Position numbers and translations under genes: made by a program. A DNA stretch of 64,000 bases from Pseudoalteromonas phenolica. GTDB lineage: Bacteria > Pseudomonadota > Gammaproteobacteria > Enterobacterales > Alteromonadaceae. The notes beneath the pieces were generated by a model, which saw nothing but the letters and a program-made list of their open reading frames with translations, did not search any database and was not told the origin of the DNA. Positions within the stretch are counted from its first letter, which is position 1. Every line of letters starts with the position of its first letter. The DNA lies in assembly GCF_001444405.1 (NCBI RefSeq), contig NZ_CP013187.1:2542001-2606000 (forward strand). Direction: 5' to 3'. Shown here piece after piece: positions 18,283 to 27,445 of the stretch.

Positions 18283-19377
18283 ATGAAACTTAATGCTTTA
18301 GTTAATCTAACGACTCTCAAAGTCACGACTGCATTTATTATGACAATCGCTATGTCGTCTGCCCTCACCGCTTGCGCGCCTGCAAACGAGCAGCAAACAG
18401 ACACGCAAGTTGTTCAAACGGTAAAACTTTCACCTGTCATGACCAACGCGAAGCAATATACCCGCACTTTTCCTGCTGAAGTTGCGGCAGTTAAAACCAT
18501 AGATTTAAGTTTTGAAGTGTCAGGTCGTCTTATTAATACCAAGCTGCAAACTGGATCTGTGGCGAATGAAGGTGAGATTTTGGCGCAAATCGACCCAACT
18601 CTTTTCAAACAAAGAGTACAAGAAGCCCAAACGCGATTGAAGCAAGCCGCAAGAGATTTAAAACGTATTGAAGCGACAGCTAAAAATGGTTTGGCCTCAC
18701 AAAGTCAATTAGACAATGCGAAAACGAACTTTGAATTAGCAGAAATCGCCCTGAGTAAAGCCGAGCAAGACTTGAGTTACACTTCACTTTCAGCGCCATT
18801 TAATGCACAAGTATCTGAACGCTTAGTCGAAAACGGTAACTATGTAAAAGCTGGCGACATCATCGCCAAGTTGCAAGATGTTTCGCTATTTTACTTCAAC
18901 GTGAATGTGCCTGAGCGCCTGCTTAGTAGCTACCAACAAGGTAGTTTAGTCAAAACTGAAGCCCATATTATTTCTGCTCCGGAAAAGAAGTATGAACTTA
19001 CTTACATAGAGCATGCCACGCAGCCTGATCCCATCACACAAACATACAAAGTCGTATTTGCTGCACAGGTCAGCGACAACAGTTTAACACCCGGTGCTCG
19101 CGCCATTGTAAAAGTCAGCCTACAAGATAATGCAAACGATGATGTGATGTTAATACCTTTTAATGCACTGCAAGGTAGTAACGCTGACGGCTTTCATGTT
19201 TGGGCATACGACAAAACCAATTCAACCGTGCAAAAACGCAACGTCGAGGTACTTAAAGTCGATAACAATATGGCTGCCATTGCTCAAGGTTTAAATAAAG
19301 ATGATTTAGTGGTTGCAGCCGGCGCACCGAAAATGCGTGAAGGTTTAGCGGTAAAACCGTATAAAGCGGAGCTATAA
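18283..19377 (+). CDS. RND efflux periplasmic adaptor (membrane fusion lipoprotein)
   Basis: The ATG at 18283 is chosen over an upstream TTG at 18265. The product of about 364 residues has a signal with a lipobox (SALTAC), giving a lipid-anchored periplasmic protein. A biotinyl-lipoyl hairpin domain follows (VSGRLINTKLQTGSVANEGEILAQIDP), then an alpha-hairpin (about 90-150), a second lipoyl half (LSAPFNAQVSERLVENGNYVKAGDIIAKL) and beta-barrel domains. It links the inner-membrane RND pump to an outer-membrane channel. It precedes the permease by 2 bp. No outer-membrane channel gene is present here, so a TolC-type protein from elsewhere is needed. Confidence 0.92.
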   Translation: MKLNALVNLTTLKVTTAFIMTIAMSSALTACAPANEQQTDTQVVQTVKLSPVMTNAKQYTRTFPAEVAAVKTIDLSFEVSGRLINTKLQTGSVANEGEILAQIDPTLFKQRVQEAQTRLKQAARDLKRIEATAKNGLASQSQLDNAKTNFELAEIALSKAEQDLSYTSLSAPFNAQVSERLVENGNYVKAGDIIAKLQDVSLFYFNVNVPERLLSSYQQGSLVKTEAHIISAPEKKYELTYIEHATQPDPITQTYKVVFAAQVSDNSLTPGARAIVKVSLQDNANDDVMLIPFNALQGSNADGFHVWAYDKTNSTVQKRNVEVLKVDNNMAAIAQGLNKDDLVVAAGAPKMREGLAVKPYKAEL

Positions 19378-19379
19378 CC

Positions 19380-22300
19380 ATGGATATCGCACGTTATGCC
19401 ATAAAAAATCCAGTCAACATCTGGTTGCTGGTGATCGTATTTTTAGTCGGTGGTGCCGTTGCCCTTGGTAAAATTGGTCGCTTAGAAGATCCTGCTTTTA
19501 CCATTAAACAAGTGCAAGTCGTCACGCAGTTCCCCGGTGCCAGTGCCGAGAAAGTAGAGCGCGAGATCACCGAGCCTTTAGAAATCGCATTACAGCAAAT
19601 GCCGCAATTAAAGCGGTTAACCTCAATTTCTAAGCCAGGCATTTCTGAAATTTCAGTTGAAGTGCAATCACATTTTGATTCTGATGTACTCCCCCAAATA
19701 TGGGATGAACTCAGAAAGCGCTTAAGAGATGCAGCAAAACAATTGCCTAACGGCAGCCACGCACCCAATGTTTATGATGACTTTGGTGATGTATACGGCA
19801 TGTATTACGCACTCAGTGCCCCTGACTTTTCTCTACATGAGTTACGTGAATTTGCCCGCGTTATTCGCCGCGAACTGTTAGTAACTGAAGGCGTTGCAAA
19901 AGTGCAAGTGAGCGGTGTTCAGCAAGAGCAATTAGTGGCTTATATCAACCCCTATCAATTATCTGGCTTAGGGATCTCTTTTCCTGATCTAACCAGACTA
20001 TTGCAAGAAAACCTGCAGCCCTTTAACGGCGGTCGTGTTGAAGTAGAAGGTCGTCAACTTCGTTTAGTTGTTGAGAACCCGGTTGACCATATTGAAGAAA
20101 TTTATAATCTCACCTTAGTCGTACCAGGGACGAATCAGTCAATTAAAGTTCGTGACATCGCCACTCTTAAGTTTGAGCCAGTCGACATTCAACCTGTGCT
20201 TATTCGTTATCAAGGTCACGATGCCATTACTCTGGCTGTTTCTGCCATTAATGATGTGAACATTGTTGAAGTTGGCCAACGTGTAAACGATAAGGCCAAT
20301 GAATTACTGACAAAATTACCCGCAGGGATCACCCTCACGCCTATTTATGACCAAGCAGCCATTGTCGATGAGTCAGTAAAAGGCTTTATCAATAACTTGG
20401 TGCTATCGGTTGTGGTTGTAACATTAACCTTGATGCTATTTATGGGCTGGCGCTCAGGCGTGGTGGTTGGTTCTGTGCTATTAGTAACCGTCATGGGCAC
20501 GGTGTTAATCATGTGGTTAATGGGATTACAGTTAGAGCGTATTTCGTTAGGCGCGATGGTTATCGCGATGGGTATGCTGGTTGACAATGCCATTGTGGTT
20601 GCCGAAGGTATGATGCTGCGCATGAAGCAAGGTAAAAAAGCTGCTGAAGCCGCAAGCTTTATCGTCAAAAGAACACAATGGCCATTGCTGGGTGCAACCA
20701 TTATAGGGATCGCGGCCTTTTCTGGTATTGGTTTATCTGACGATGCAACAGGTGAATTTCTGTATTCTTTATTCGCCGTTGTTTTAGTGTCTTTAATGCT
20801 GAGCTGGGTTCTCGCCATCACCGTCGTGCCGCTGTTTGGTAAGTACTTTTACAAAGTTGAACAAAACCAAGCTGACCAACAACAGCATAGTGCATTTTAC
20901 CGTGGCTATGAAAAAGTACTTCGTGGTGCGCTTAAGTTCCGCTGGATCACCGTTGCAGGCTTATTCGCAATCACAGTTGTGGCATACGGCAGTTTTGGCT
21001 TAGTCAAACAAGGTTTCTTTCCGCCATCAAATGCGCCATTGTTCTTTGTGCATTATTGGGGCCCGCAAGGCCAAGATATTCGCGAGACCACCCGTAAAGT
21101 TGCGCTTACCGAAGCACTGATTTTAGAGCACGAAGAAGTCGAGTCTGTCACCAGTTTTGTTGGTCGAGGGGCAGATAGATTCACCCTAACCTATGCGCCA
21201 CAGCAACCAAATGAAAGCTATGGCTACTTCTTGGTACGCACGCACAATCGGGATGAAATCGATGGTCTGATCCAAAAGCTCAATAGCAGTATGCCTGCGC
21301 TCGATTTAAACGCCGATTTTTATACTGAGCGTATGCAATTTGGCCCAGGAGGAAGTGCAAAACTCGCGGTTAGATTCTCAGGTCCAGATGCCAAGGTACT
21401 GCGAGAACTTGCCGAACAAGCCGAGTTGCTGATGATAAATGACGGGCAAATTCGCGATATTCGTCATAACTGGCGTGAAAAAGGTCTTGTACTGAATGCC
21501 CATTATGACTCTGTCAGCGCAGGTATTGCTGCAGTCTCACGTAACGATTTCGCACAAGCTATTCAATATGCATCAAATGGACTTGAGTTAGGAAAATTAC
21601 AAAATGGTGATTACAGCTACTCAATCAAAGCCAAAGTGGCCGGAGTTGAACAAAACGATATCGAAGCTATTGAGAACAGCCAAGTTTGGAGTTCATCACA
21701 GCGCACTTATATTCCCTTTAAACAGGTTTCAAAGGGGGTTGAATTAGAAAATGAAGAAACTCTTATTCATCGTCGAGATCGTGTTAGAACTATTACCATT
21801 TCGGCAGAGCCAGGCTTTAACGAAACCGCTGGTAAAGCGTTTGCCCGCATTAAGCCACAAATTGAAGCCCTACCATTACCTGATGGCTATAAAATTGAAT
21901 GGGGTGGCGAGTACGAATCATCAAGAGACGCGCAAGAAGCCCTAGGCACAGGTCTGCCAGCAGGTTTCTTAGTGATGTTACTCGTGTCTATTTTGCTATT
22001 TGGTCGAGTGCGTCAGCCGCTTATTATCTGGCTTGTGGTGCCAATGGCCGCAGTAGGTGTGGTAACAGGCCTGCTCGTCACTGATATGCCGTTTGGCTTT
22101 ATGTCACTGCTCGGATTTTTAAGTCTATTTGGCATGTTGATCAAGAATGCCATTGTCTTACTCGAAGAAATTGACCTGCAAATTGCCGAAGGCACCGAAC
22201 CTAGAGAAGCGATTGTTTCAGCAAGTAGTTCGCGTTTACGCCCTGTAGCACTGGCTGCTATCACCACCATTTTAGGTATGGCCCCACTATTGAGCGATGC

Positions 22301-22424
22301 GTTCTTTGCGGATATGTCTGTGACCATCATGGGCGGTTTAGCATTTGCAACCATTTTGACCTTGATAGCAGTCCCTGTGTTTTACAGTCTGTTTTATCGA
22401 TTAAGTTATCGTAAAACCACTTAA
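19380..22424 (+). CDS. RND multidrug efflux permease (HAE1-type)
   Basis: The 1014-residue protein has the RND layout: TM1 near residue 12 (NIWLLVIVFLVGGAVAL), a large periplasmic loop (about 30-330), TM2-6 (including GMLVDNAIVVAEGMMLRMKQG, the TM4 Asp of the proton relay), TM7, a second periplasmic loop (about 550-860), and TM8-12. The protein sits in the inner membrane as a trimer and exports substrates by proton antiport. It forms an operon with the adaptor, followed by a strong terminator. Substrates unknown. Confidence 0.94.
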   Translation: MDIARYAIKNPVNIWLLVIVFLVGGAVALGKIGRLEDPAFTIKQVQVVTQFPGASAEKVEREITEPLEIALQQMPQLKRLTSISKPGISEISVEVQSHFDSDVLPQIWDELRKRLRDAAKQLPNGSHAPNVYDDFGDVYGMYYALSAPDFSLHELREFARVIRRELLVTEGVAKVQVSGVQQEQLVAYINPYQLSGLGISFPDLTRLLQENLQPFNGGRVEVEGRQLRLVVENPVDHIEEIYNLTLVVPGTNQSIKVRDIATLKFEPVDIQPVLIRYQGHDAITLAVSAINDVNIVEVGQRVNDKANELLTKLPAGITLTPIYDQAAIVDESVKGFINNLVLSVVVVTLTLMLFMGWRSGVVVGSVLLVTVMGTVLIMWLMGLQLERISLGAMVIAMGMLVDNAIVVAEGMMLRMKQGKKAAEAASFIVKRTQWPLLGATIIGIAAFSGIGLSDDATGEFLYSLFAVVLVSLMLSWVLAITVVPLFGKYFYKVEQNQADQQQHSAFYRGYEKVLRGALKFRWITVAGLFAITVVAYGSFGLVKQGFFPPSNAPLFFVHYWGPQGQDIRETTRKVALTEALILEHEEVESVTSFVGRGADRFTLTYAPQQPNESYGYFLVRTHNRDEIDGLIQKLNSSMPALDLNADFYTERMQFGPGGSAKLAVRFSGPDAKVLRELAEQAELLMINDGQIRDIRHNWREKGLVLNAHYDSVSAGIAAVSRNDFAQAIQYASNGLELGKLQNGDYSYSIKAKVAGVEQNDIEAIENSQVWSSSQRTYIPFKQVSKGVELENEETLIHRRDRVRTITISAEPGFNETAGKAFARIKPQIEALPLPDGYKIEWGGEYESSRDAQEALGTGLPAGFLVMLLVSILLFGRVRQPLIIWLVVPMAAVGVVTGLLVTDMPFGFMSLLGFLSLFGMLIKNAIVLLEEIDLQIAEGTEPREAIVSASSSRLRPVALAAITTILGMAPLLSDAFFADMSVTIMGGLAFATILTLIAVPVFYSLFYRLSYRKTT

Positions 22425-22448
22425 CAACTCCGGCTTCCCCAGCCACAG

Positions 22449-22480
22449 TGGGCTAACAATATTTGTTAGCCCATTTTTTT
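22449..22480 (+). terminator. Rho-independent terminator after the RND pump
   Basis: TGGGCTAACA/TGTTAGCCCA forms a strong stem with a very short loop, followed by a run of seven Ts. It closes the adaptor-permease operon. Confidence 0.85.
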
Positions 22481-22584
22481 ATTAACAGTGAACTATTGTT
22501 AGGTAACTTAGACACAAAAGCCTTCATTGCCGCTATTTTCTGCTTTAATTATTAAGTTAGTTCGAATTATTGAAGTAATGATTA

Positions 22585-23490
22585 ATGACTGAAGATGGAC
22601 AAAAAAACATAGCAGATAAACCTGATATGCCTCTCACAATAGATGAGATTTTTAGCGTCATTCCTGACCTTATTTTTGTACTTGATAAAAGTGATAGAAT
22701 TTTGGAATATCGTGCAGGTAACACCAGCGACCTGTATCTTCCGCCTAATCAGTTTTTAGGGAAATCAATGTGTCAGGTTCTCCCGTTCAAAGTTGCAAGA
22801 CAAGTTAAGAAAGCTATACGTCAATGCTTAAAGTCTAAACAAATTGCAGTAGCAGAGTATGAATTAGAAGTTCAGCACCAACTAAAATGGTTTGAGGCAA
22901 GAATTTCATACTCTAACCATGAACGAATCATTATGTTTGTCAGGGACATTTCTGAATTAAAACACAAACAAGCAAGTATCATTCACCAAGCAAATCACGA
23001 CTCCCTAACAGGCTTGTATAATAGATCTTTTGCAATTGACTACCTGAATCAAAAACTTAAAGAAGCTAAAAGACATCATACAAAGACCAGTGTTTTCTTC
23101 ATAGATATTGATAACTTCAAAGAATTGAATGACAAATTTGGACATGATTATGGCGACTCAGTATTAATATCTGTTGCCCATGCGATTGCGTCTGCAATCA
23201 GAGATAAGGATCTTATTGCAAGATTTGGAGGCGACGAATTTATGATCGTATTAGAGGGCAATAACCCTAACCATGTATTAAAAAAAATTGCCCTGAAGAT
23301 CATCAACAAGCTAGACTTACTCGAATTTAAAAAACACCCTCCAATTACAGTAAGTATTGGTATTGCGAGTAGTGAAGACGAAGAAATTTCAAGTAATAAG
23401 CTCATTTCTTACGCTGATGTTGCAATGTATGAAAGTAAGCATATAGGAAAGCATGCAATCACCATTTATAAACCAAATATGCATTTTTAA
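22585..23490 (+). CDS. PAS-GGDEF diguanylate cyclase
   Basis: The 301-residue protein has an N-terminal PAS domain (about 15-130, TIDEIFSVIPDLIFVLDKSDRILEYRAG split) and a GGDEF domain (about 135-295). The active-site motif is intact in ARFGGDEFMIVLEG, and an inhibitory I-site RxxD is present five residues before it (RDKD). It should make cyclic di-GMP from two GTP, with product feedback. No membrane segment, so it is cytoplasmic and probably senses a small ligand or redox state through PAS. Monocistronic. Confidence 0.92.
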   Translation: MTEDGQKNIADKPDMPLTIDEIFSVIPDLIFVLDKSDRILEYRAGNTSDLYLPPNQFLGKSMCQVLPFKVARQVKKAIRQCLKSKQIAVAEYELEVQHQLKWFEARISYSNHERIIMFVRDISELKHKQASIIHQANHDSLTGLYNRSFAIDYLNQKLKEAKRHHTKTSVFFIDIDNFKELNDKFGHDYGDSVLISVAHAIASAIRDKDLIARFGGDEFMIVLEGNNPNHVLKKIALKIINKLDLLEFKKHPPITVSIGIASSEDEEISSNKLISYADVAMYESKHIGKHAITIYKPNMHF

Positions 23491-23604
23491 TCTTAGTTTC
23501 ACCTCACTCATTGTTGAAAAATACTCAACTAACTCTTTTTTGTTCAGCAAGCGATAAACTATCGATTGGTGTATACTTTATTAAAATAGTTATTCATTTT
23601 TGGC

Positions 23605-25536
23605 ATGTTAAAAAAGTATTTTTTTGCTCTGTTTTTATCTCTTATCGCCGTATTACTTTATGCAACCGTAGAGGTTTTCTTTCTCGCTCAGACAACCCCC
23701 GAAAATCACAAGCAATTTTCTGTTATCGAGTCCCCGGAAAGGCAACTTGCTAAAATAGACAAGAAGCACCCATTACTAGACATATATATTCTAGCTAAAA
23801 GTGACCCCACCAAAGCATCACTCTCTCTTTCAAGCTGGCAAGAAAACAAGCCTTCACCAGAATTCATTGAGCAGATTTACTCACAAAAGATCGCCCGAAG
23901 AATAGCCATTTATTCATTCGATGATGATTTAAAAAAACAAGCTGAGCAAAAGTTAGCGTCATTAGCAAACCAACATCACACTAAGTGGTTAAAAGCCTGG
24001 TTGCTTCACATCGAAGCCAAATCAAAAATAAGACAAAATAATTTAGATGATGCCATGGCACTAATCAGTAAAGCGCTCGACATAGCCGAGCAAGATAATA
24101 TCGAATTTTTATTGTATGACTTTTATCTAACTGCTGGTGTTATTTTTAATGCTGCAAATCAATTGAGCAAAGCCCAACAAGCTTTTATACAGGGGTTAGC
24201 TATTGCAAACAAACGAGATGATTACTACTTAAAATCCCTATATAACAATAATCTCGGACTTTTGTATGTTCACCTAGAGCAATGGCAGAATGCTTTATCT
24301 CACCTTGATAAAGCCGAAGCTTTGCTCGAAAAAAGAAAGACTCAAGATTTGAATTTCTTTATTATCATTTTATTTAACCAGTCGTTCGCACATACACAAG
24401 CAAGGCAACATCAATTAGCTTGGCAAAAACACCAAAGTGCCATTCAACTGTTAGAGCAAGGCGGGGACGATTACACACGCATTGTTTCTTTGAAAAATCT
24501 AACTCGTTTATATTTCGCTGAAAAAGAATTCACAAAAGCCGCCGAAACTGCAAAGCAATGTATATCTCATACGTCTATTGATAAATATAAAAAGCAACAT
24601 GCTATTTGTGCTTTTGAACAAGCAAAAGCATTATTTCAGTTAAAACATATAGATAAAGCCGAGCAGTCGTTGCTCATTTCTATAGAGATGTTCAAAGAAA
24701 TTAAACACGAGCGATTCCTAACTAAGAGCTTATTATTAAATGCACAACTTAAAGAATTTACTGGTGATACCGACAAAGCATTTAAGCTTTATAAGCAGTA
24801 TTATTCAAATGAACGCGCTTTTTTATTTGAAGACCTAAGACTACTGGGCAATGCCATTCAACTTCAAAAAGTGACTCAAGAACGAGATTTACTTTCATCA
24901 CAAAACACATTGGCTTTACTAACAAAACAAGTTGACGACCAAAAAGTAAAAATGCTGTGGCTATGGTTAATTGCAATTGCATTCGCAATGACTTGGATTA
25001 TTTGGCACTTTTATAAGATGAAAGAAGACAACCAAAGATTATATCAACTTAGCTACAAAGATCCGCTCACTAAAGCATCTAATAGACGTCATTATCAACA
25101 GGAGCTTGATACGCCTAGGATTTTAAATTCCCAACTGCATTATAGATTAGTCGTTGTAGACCTAGATCATTTCAAAAAGGTGAATGACTTATACGGGCAT
25201 GATAAAGGAGATAAGGTCTTGAAAGCCACGGCTCAAGTATTGATGTCTAAAATAGACAATGACGAATTGTTTGTTCGATGGGGTGGCGAAGAGTTTCTGA
25301 TGGTCTTAAAAGAAAGAGATCATTTTGATGCCTACATGAATTCTTTAGTCGACATGGTTGCATCACACCCAATAGATATTGGAGATAAACAAATCAATGT
25401 GACAGCTTCATTAGGATGCAGTAACCCTGCTACTATCACTGAATTGAAATCTTCAGATTCGGCATTTAAGCTCGCTGATAATTGTCTCTATCAAGCTAAA
25501 AGAAATGGCCGAAACCGTGCTGTGATGCCGTTATAG
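23605..25536 (+). CDS. Membrane diguanylate cyclase with periplasmic TPR sensor
   Basis: The 643-residue protein has a TM segment at the N-terminus (YFFALFLSLIAVLLYATVEV) and a long helical TPR region (about 130-400, repeats such as KAQQAFIQGLAIANKRDDYYLKSLYNNNLGLLY split across helices). A second TM follows near 450 (MLWLWLIAIAFAMTWIIWHFY), then a GGDEF domain with intact GGEEF (VRWGGEEFLMVL). No I-site is seen; the RxxD position reads DNDE. The TPRs would lie in the periplasm and relay a signal to the cytoplasmic cyclase. Confidence 0.9.
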   Translation: MLKKYFFALFLSLIAVLLYATVEVFFLAQTTPENHKQFSVIESPERQLAKIDKKHPLLDIYILAKSDPTKASLSLSSWQENKPSPEFIEQIYSQKIARRIAIYSFDDDLKKQAEQKLASLANQHHTKWLKAWLLHIEAKSKIRQNNLDDAMALISKALDIAEQDNIEFLLYDFYLTAGVIFNAANQLSKAQQAFIQGLAIANKRDDYYLKSLYNNNLGLLYVHLEQWQNALSHLDKAEALLEKRKTQDLNFFIIILFNQSFAHTQARQHQLAWQKHQSAIQLLEQGGDDYTRIVSLKNLTRLYFAEKEFTKAAETAKQCISHTSIDKYKKQHAICAFEQAKALFQLKHIDKAEQSLLISIEMFKEIKHERFLTKSLLLNAQLKEFTGDTDKAFKLYKQYYSNERAFLFEDLRLLGNAIQLQKVTQERDLLSSQNTLALLTKQVDDQKVKMLWLWLIAIAFAMTWIIWHFYKMKEDNQRLYQLSYKDPLTKASNRRHYQQELDTPRILNSQLHYRLVVVDLDHFKKVNDLYGHDKGDKVLKATAQVLMSKIDNDELFVRWGGEEFLMVLKERDHFDAYMNSLVDMVASHPIDIGDKQINVTASLGCSNPATITELKSSDSAFKLADNCLYQAKRNGRNRAVMPL

Positions 25537-25565
25537 GGAGTTAATTAACCAGAACTCAGGTTAAT

Positions 25566-25596
25566 TAGCTGCAAATATCAGCACCATTTGCAGCTA
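25566..25596. terminator. Bidirectional terminator between GGDEF and acuI
   Basis: TAGCTGCAAAT/ATTTGCAGCTA is a perfect 11-bp stem with a 9-nt loop, between convergent genes and flanked by A/T-rich runs. Confidence 0.65.
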
Positions 25597-25618
25597 TAAA
25601 AACTATAATCTAAAGAGT

Positions 25619-26596
25619 TTATAGCGTCACCACAACACGCCCTCTCACTTTGCCTTCTAATAGTTTCGAAGCGGTTTCAACGACTTCGTTTAAACCTATA
25701 TCAGCCGCAACGGCCTCAAACATGTCTGGTTCAATGATATCGCCTAAACGTGACCAAGCTTCTATTCTGTCTTCAAGCGGGCGCATTACACTGTCGATAC
25801 CTGCAAGCGTCACACCTCTTAAAATGAAAGGCGCCACGGTTGCTGGAAACTCCATGCTTTGCGCTAAACCACATGCAGCTACAACACCACCATATTTAAT
25901 ACCTGCACATACATTCGCTAAAGTATGACCTCCCACAGAATCAATTGCCGCAGCCCATCGCTCTTTACCAAGTGGCCTACCCGGCTCAGATAATGTATTA
26001 CGGTCAATCACGTCACTTGCGCCTAATTTGGTCAAATAATCTGATTCGTCCATGCGACCCGTTGAAGCAACCACTTTGTAACCCAACTTAGCTAATATGG
26101 CGATGGCAAAACTGCCTACACCACCATTTGCTCCCGTAACAAGAATATCGCCTTTTTCAGGCGTAATGCCCTGCTTTTCAAGTGCCAAAACACATAACAT
26201 AGCGGTATAACCCGCTGTGCCAATTGCCATGGCTTGTTTCGCAGATAAAGACTCAGGCAAAGGGATCAACCACTCACTTTTTAGTCGAGCTTTTTCAGCT
26301 AACCCACCGCAGTGTGCTTCACCAACACCAAAGCCATTTAATAATACTTTGTCACCGATTTTGAATTTATCAGAATCAGACTGCTCAACCTCACCAACTA
26401 AATCGATACCAGGGATCATCGGAAAAGTACGAACGACGGGCGCTTTACCTGTTATTGCCAATGCATCTTTGTAGTTCAACGTACTATGAGACACCCTTAC
26501 TGTCACATCACCGTCAGGTAAAACCTTGTCATCAATATCAGTAACTGACGCCTGATAACCTTGTTCATCTTTATTGATCAAAATACCTTTAAACAT
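25619..26596 (-). CDS. acuI: Acrylyl-CoA reductase AcuI / YhdH family
   Basis: The 325-residue zinc-free MDR protein has the YhdH/AcuI hallmarks VRVSHSTLNYKDALAITGKAP, FPMIPGIDLVGEV, and the nucleotide loop GDILVTGANGGVGSFA. AcuI reduces toxic acryloyl-CoA to propionyl-CoA with NADPH, often in dimethylsulfoniopropionate (DMSP) breakdown. It lies downstream of a TetR gene with AcuR character, and the same palindrome precedes both. That makes self-contained acrylate detoxification likely. No DMSP lyase is visible in the window. Confidence 0.88.
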   Translation of the reverse strand: MFKGILINKDEQGYQASVTDIDDKVLPDGDVTVRVSHSTLNYKDALAITGKAPVVRTFPMIPGIDLVGEVEQSDSDKFKIGDKVLLNGFGVGEAHCGGLAEKARLKSEWLIPLPESLSAKQAMAIGTAGYTAMLCVLALEKQGITPEKGDILVTGANGGVGSFAIAILAKLGYKVVASTGRMDESDYLTKLGASDVIDRNTLSEPGRPLGKERWAAAIDSVGGHTLANVCAGIKYGGVVAACGLAQSMEFPATVAPFILRGVTLAGIDSVMRPLEDRIEAWSRLGDIIEPDMFEAVAADIGLNEVVETASKLLEGKVRGRVVVTL

Positions 26597-26610
26597 CGTT
26601 CGCTCCTAAT

Positions 26611-26627
26611 TTAGACCGATCGTCTAA
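26611..26627. promoter_or_regulatory. AcuR-type operator upstream of acuI
   Basis: TTAGACCGATCGTCTAA is a near-perfect palindrome, 15 bp before the acuI start. It matches the site at 27335-27353 upstream of the TetR gene almost base for base. It should bind the TetR dimer and may occlude the promoter or ribosome entry. Confidence 0.75.
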
Positions 26628-26653
26628 TAATATTAAAAAAAATTTTTCTTAGA

Positions 26654-26689
26654 CTTACTTAACTTACTTAACTTACTTAACTTACTTAT
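26654..26689. repeat. Four tandem 9-bp repeats (CTTACTTAA)
   Basis: CTTACTTAA is repeated four times, the last copy with one change, between the tetR stop and the acuI operator. It is a simple short tandem repeat, so copy number may vary between strains. It might change spacing of the acuI promoter; nothing in the sequence shows that it does. Confidence 0.8.
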
Positions 26690-26696
26690 GTGAGGA

Positions 26697-27326
26697 CTAC
26701 GAAATCCCCATAACAAAACACTTAAAGTAATTATCGAGTGGTTTGACCGAAGCCTCTAAACGAGCACGGCTTACAGCGCCTTCCCAACCAATCCAAAAAT
26801 ACTCAGCAAGCAGCGCGCAATCTGCGTTTTGGCTCACTTGCCCTTGTTTTTTGGCCTCTTCTAAACACGCCGCGACTTCACATTGCCAAGTTTCGAATAT
26901 TGCCACCAGCTCTTTTCTGAAACTTATAGGCAATAAATCAATTTCTTGCCCCAAATTACCGACCAAGCAACCGCGTTTAAAATTATGCTTTTGCATACCT
27001 GACTTAGCATCTTCGACGAAGTTACTCAGCCTTGACAGAGGCGTTTCATCACTTTGCGCTAAATGCCTGCTTAGCTTTTTCAAAAAATACGCTGCATAAC
27101 TTTCAAGTACGGCCAAACCAAAGGCTTCTTTACTACTGAAATAATGGTAAAACGAGCCCTTTGGTACACCCACTCGTTTTAATATTTGTTCAATACCTGA
27201 AGCGGCAAAGCCAGATTCTGTTAACTGCTCAAGTCCAGCTCGAATTAGCTCGGCTCTTGTATCTTGATTTTCACGCGCCACTTTAGGTGGGCGACCTCGT
27301 CGAGGTTTTGATGCTTTTTCGATCAT
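26697..27326 (-). CDS. acuR: TetR family regulator, AcuR-like
   Basis: The 209-residue protein has a basic N-terminus (KPRRGRPPK) and a TetR helix-turn-helix (GFAASGIEQILKRVGVPKGSFYHYFSSKEAF in two helices). The C-terminal stretch FKRGCLVGNLGQEI is typical of the AcuR/YxaF-like group. AcuR represses acrylate-detoxifying genes until acrylate is present. Identical palindromes precede this gene and acuI, so it probably represses both itself and acuI. Confidence 0.8.
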   Translation of the reverse strand: MIEKASKPRRGRPPKVARENQDTRAELIRAGLEQLTESGFAASGIEQILKRVGVPKGSFYHYFSSKEAFGLAVLESYAAYFLKKLSRHLAQSDETPLSRLSNFVEDAKSGMQKHNFKRGCLVGNLGQEIDLLPISFRKELVAIFETWQCEVAACLEEAKKQGQVSQNADCALLAEYFWIGWEGAVSRARLEASVKPLDNYFKCFVMGIS

Positions 27327-27334
27327 GAAATGAT

Positions 27335-27353
27335 ATTAGACCGATTGTCTAAT
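27335..27353. promoter_or_regulatory. AcuR-type operator upstream of the TetR gene
   Basis: ATTAGACCGATTGTCTAAT is a 19-bp palindrome differing by one base in its core from the acuI site. It lies 9 bp before the tetR start, which indicates autoregulation. Confidence 0.75.
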
Positions 27354-27359
27354 AAAAGC

Positions 27360-27430
27360 AATTCTCATTTTTTAACTGCTAAAACTTTAAATGAGAATTA
27401 TTTAATGTTAGTTTTGTTATATTGTATCAA
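27360..27430. promoter_or_regulatory. AT-rich regulatory region with metal-regulator-like words
   Basis: AATTCTCATTT (27360) and AAATGAGAATT (27389) form an 11-bp inverted repeat resembling a split Fur-type box. GTTATATTGTATC (27416) resembles half of a Zur box. They lie just upstream of the DUF1826 gene, a family often zinc-regulated. Assignment to Fur or Zur is tentative. Confidence 0.3.
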
Positions 27431-27445
27431 TCAAATAAAGTTAAC

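Noticed and set aside
20345..20821. Long 158-codon frame opposite the RND pump
   Set aside because: An antisense shadow of a strongly conserved pump gene; Thr/Ser-rich low-complexity translation.
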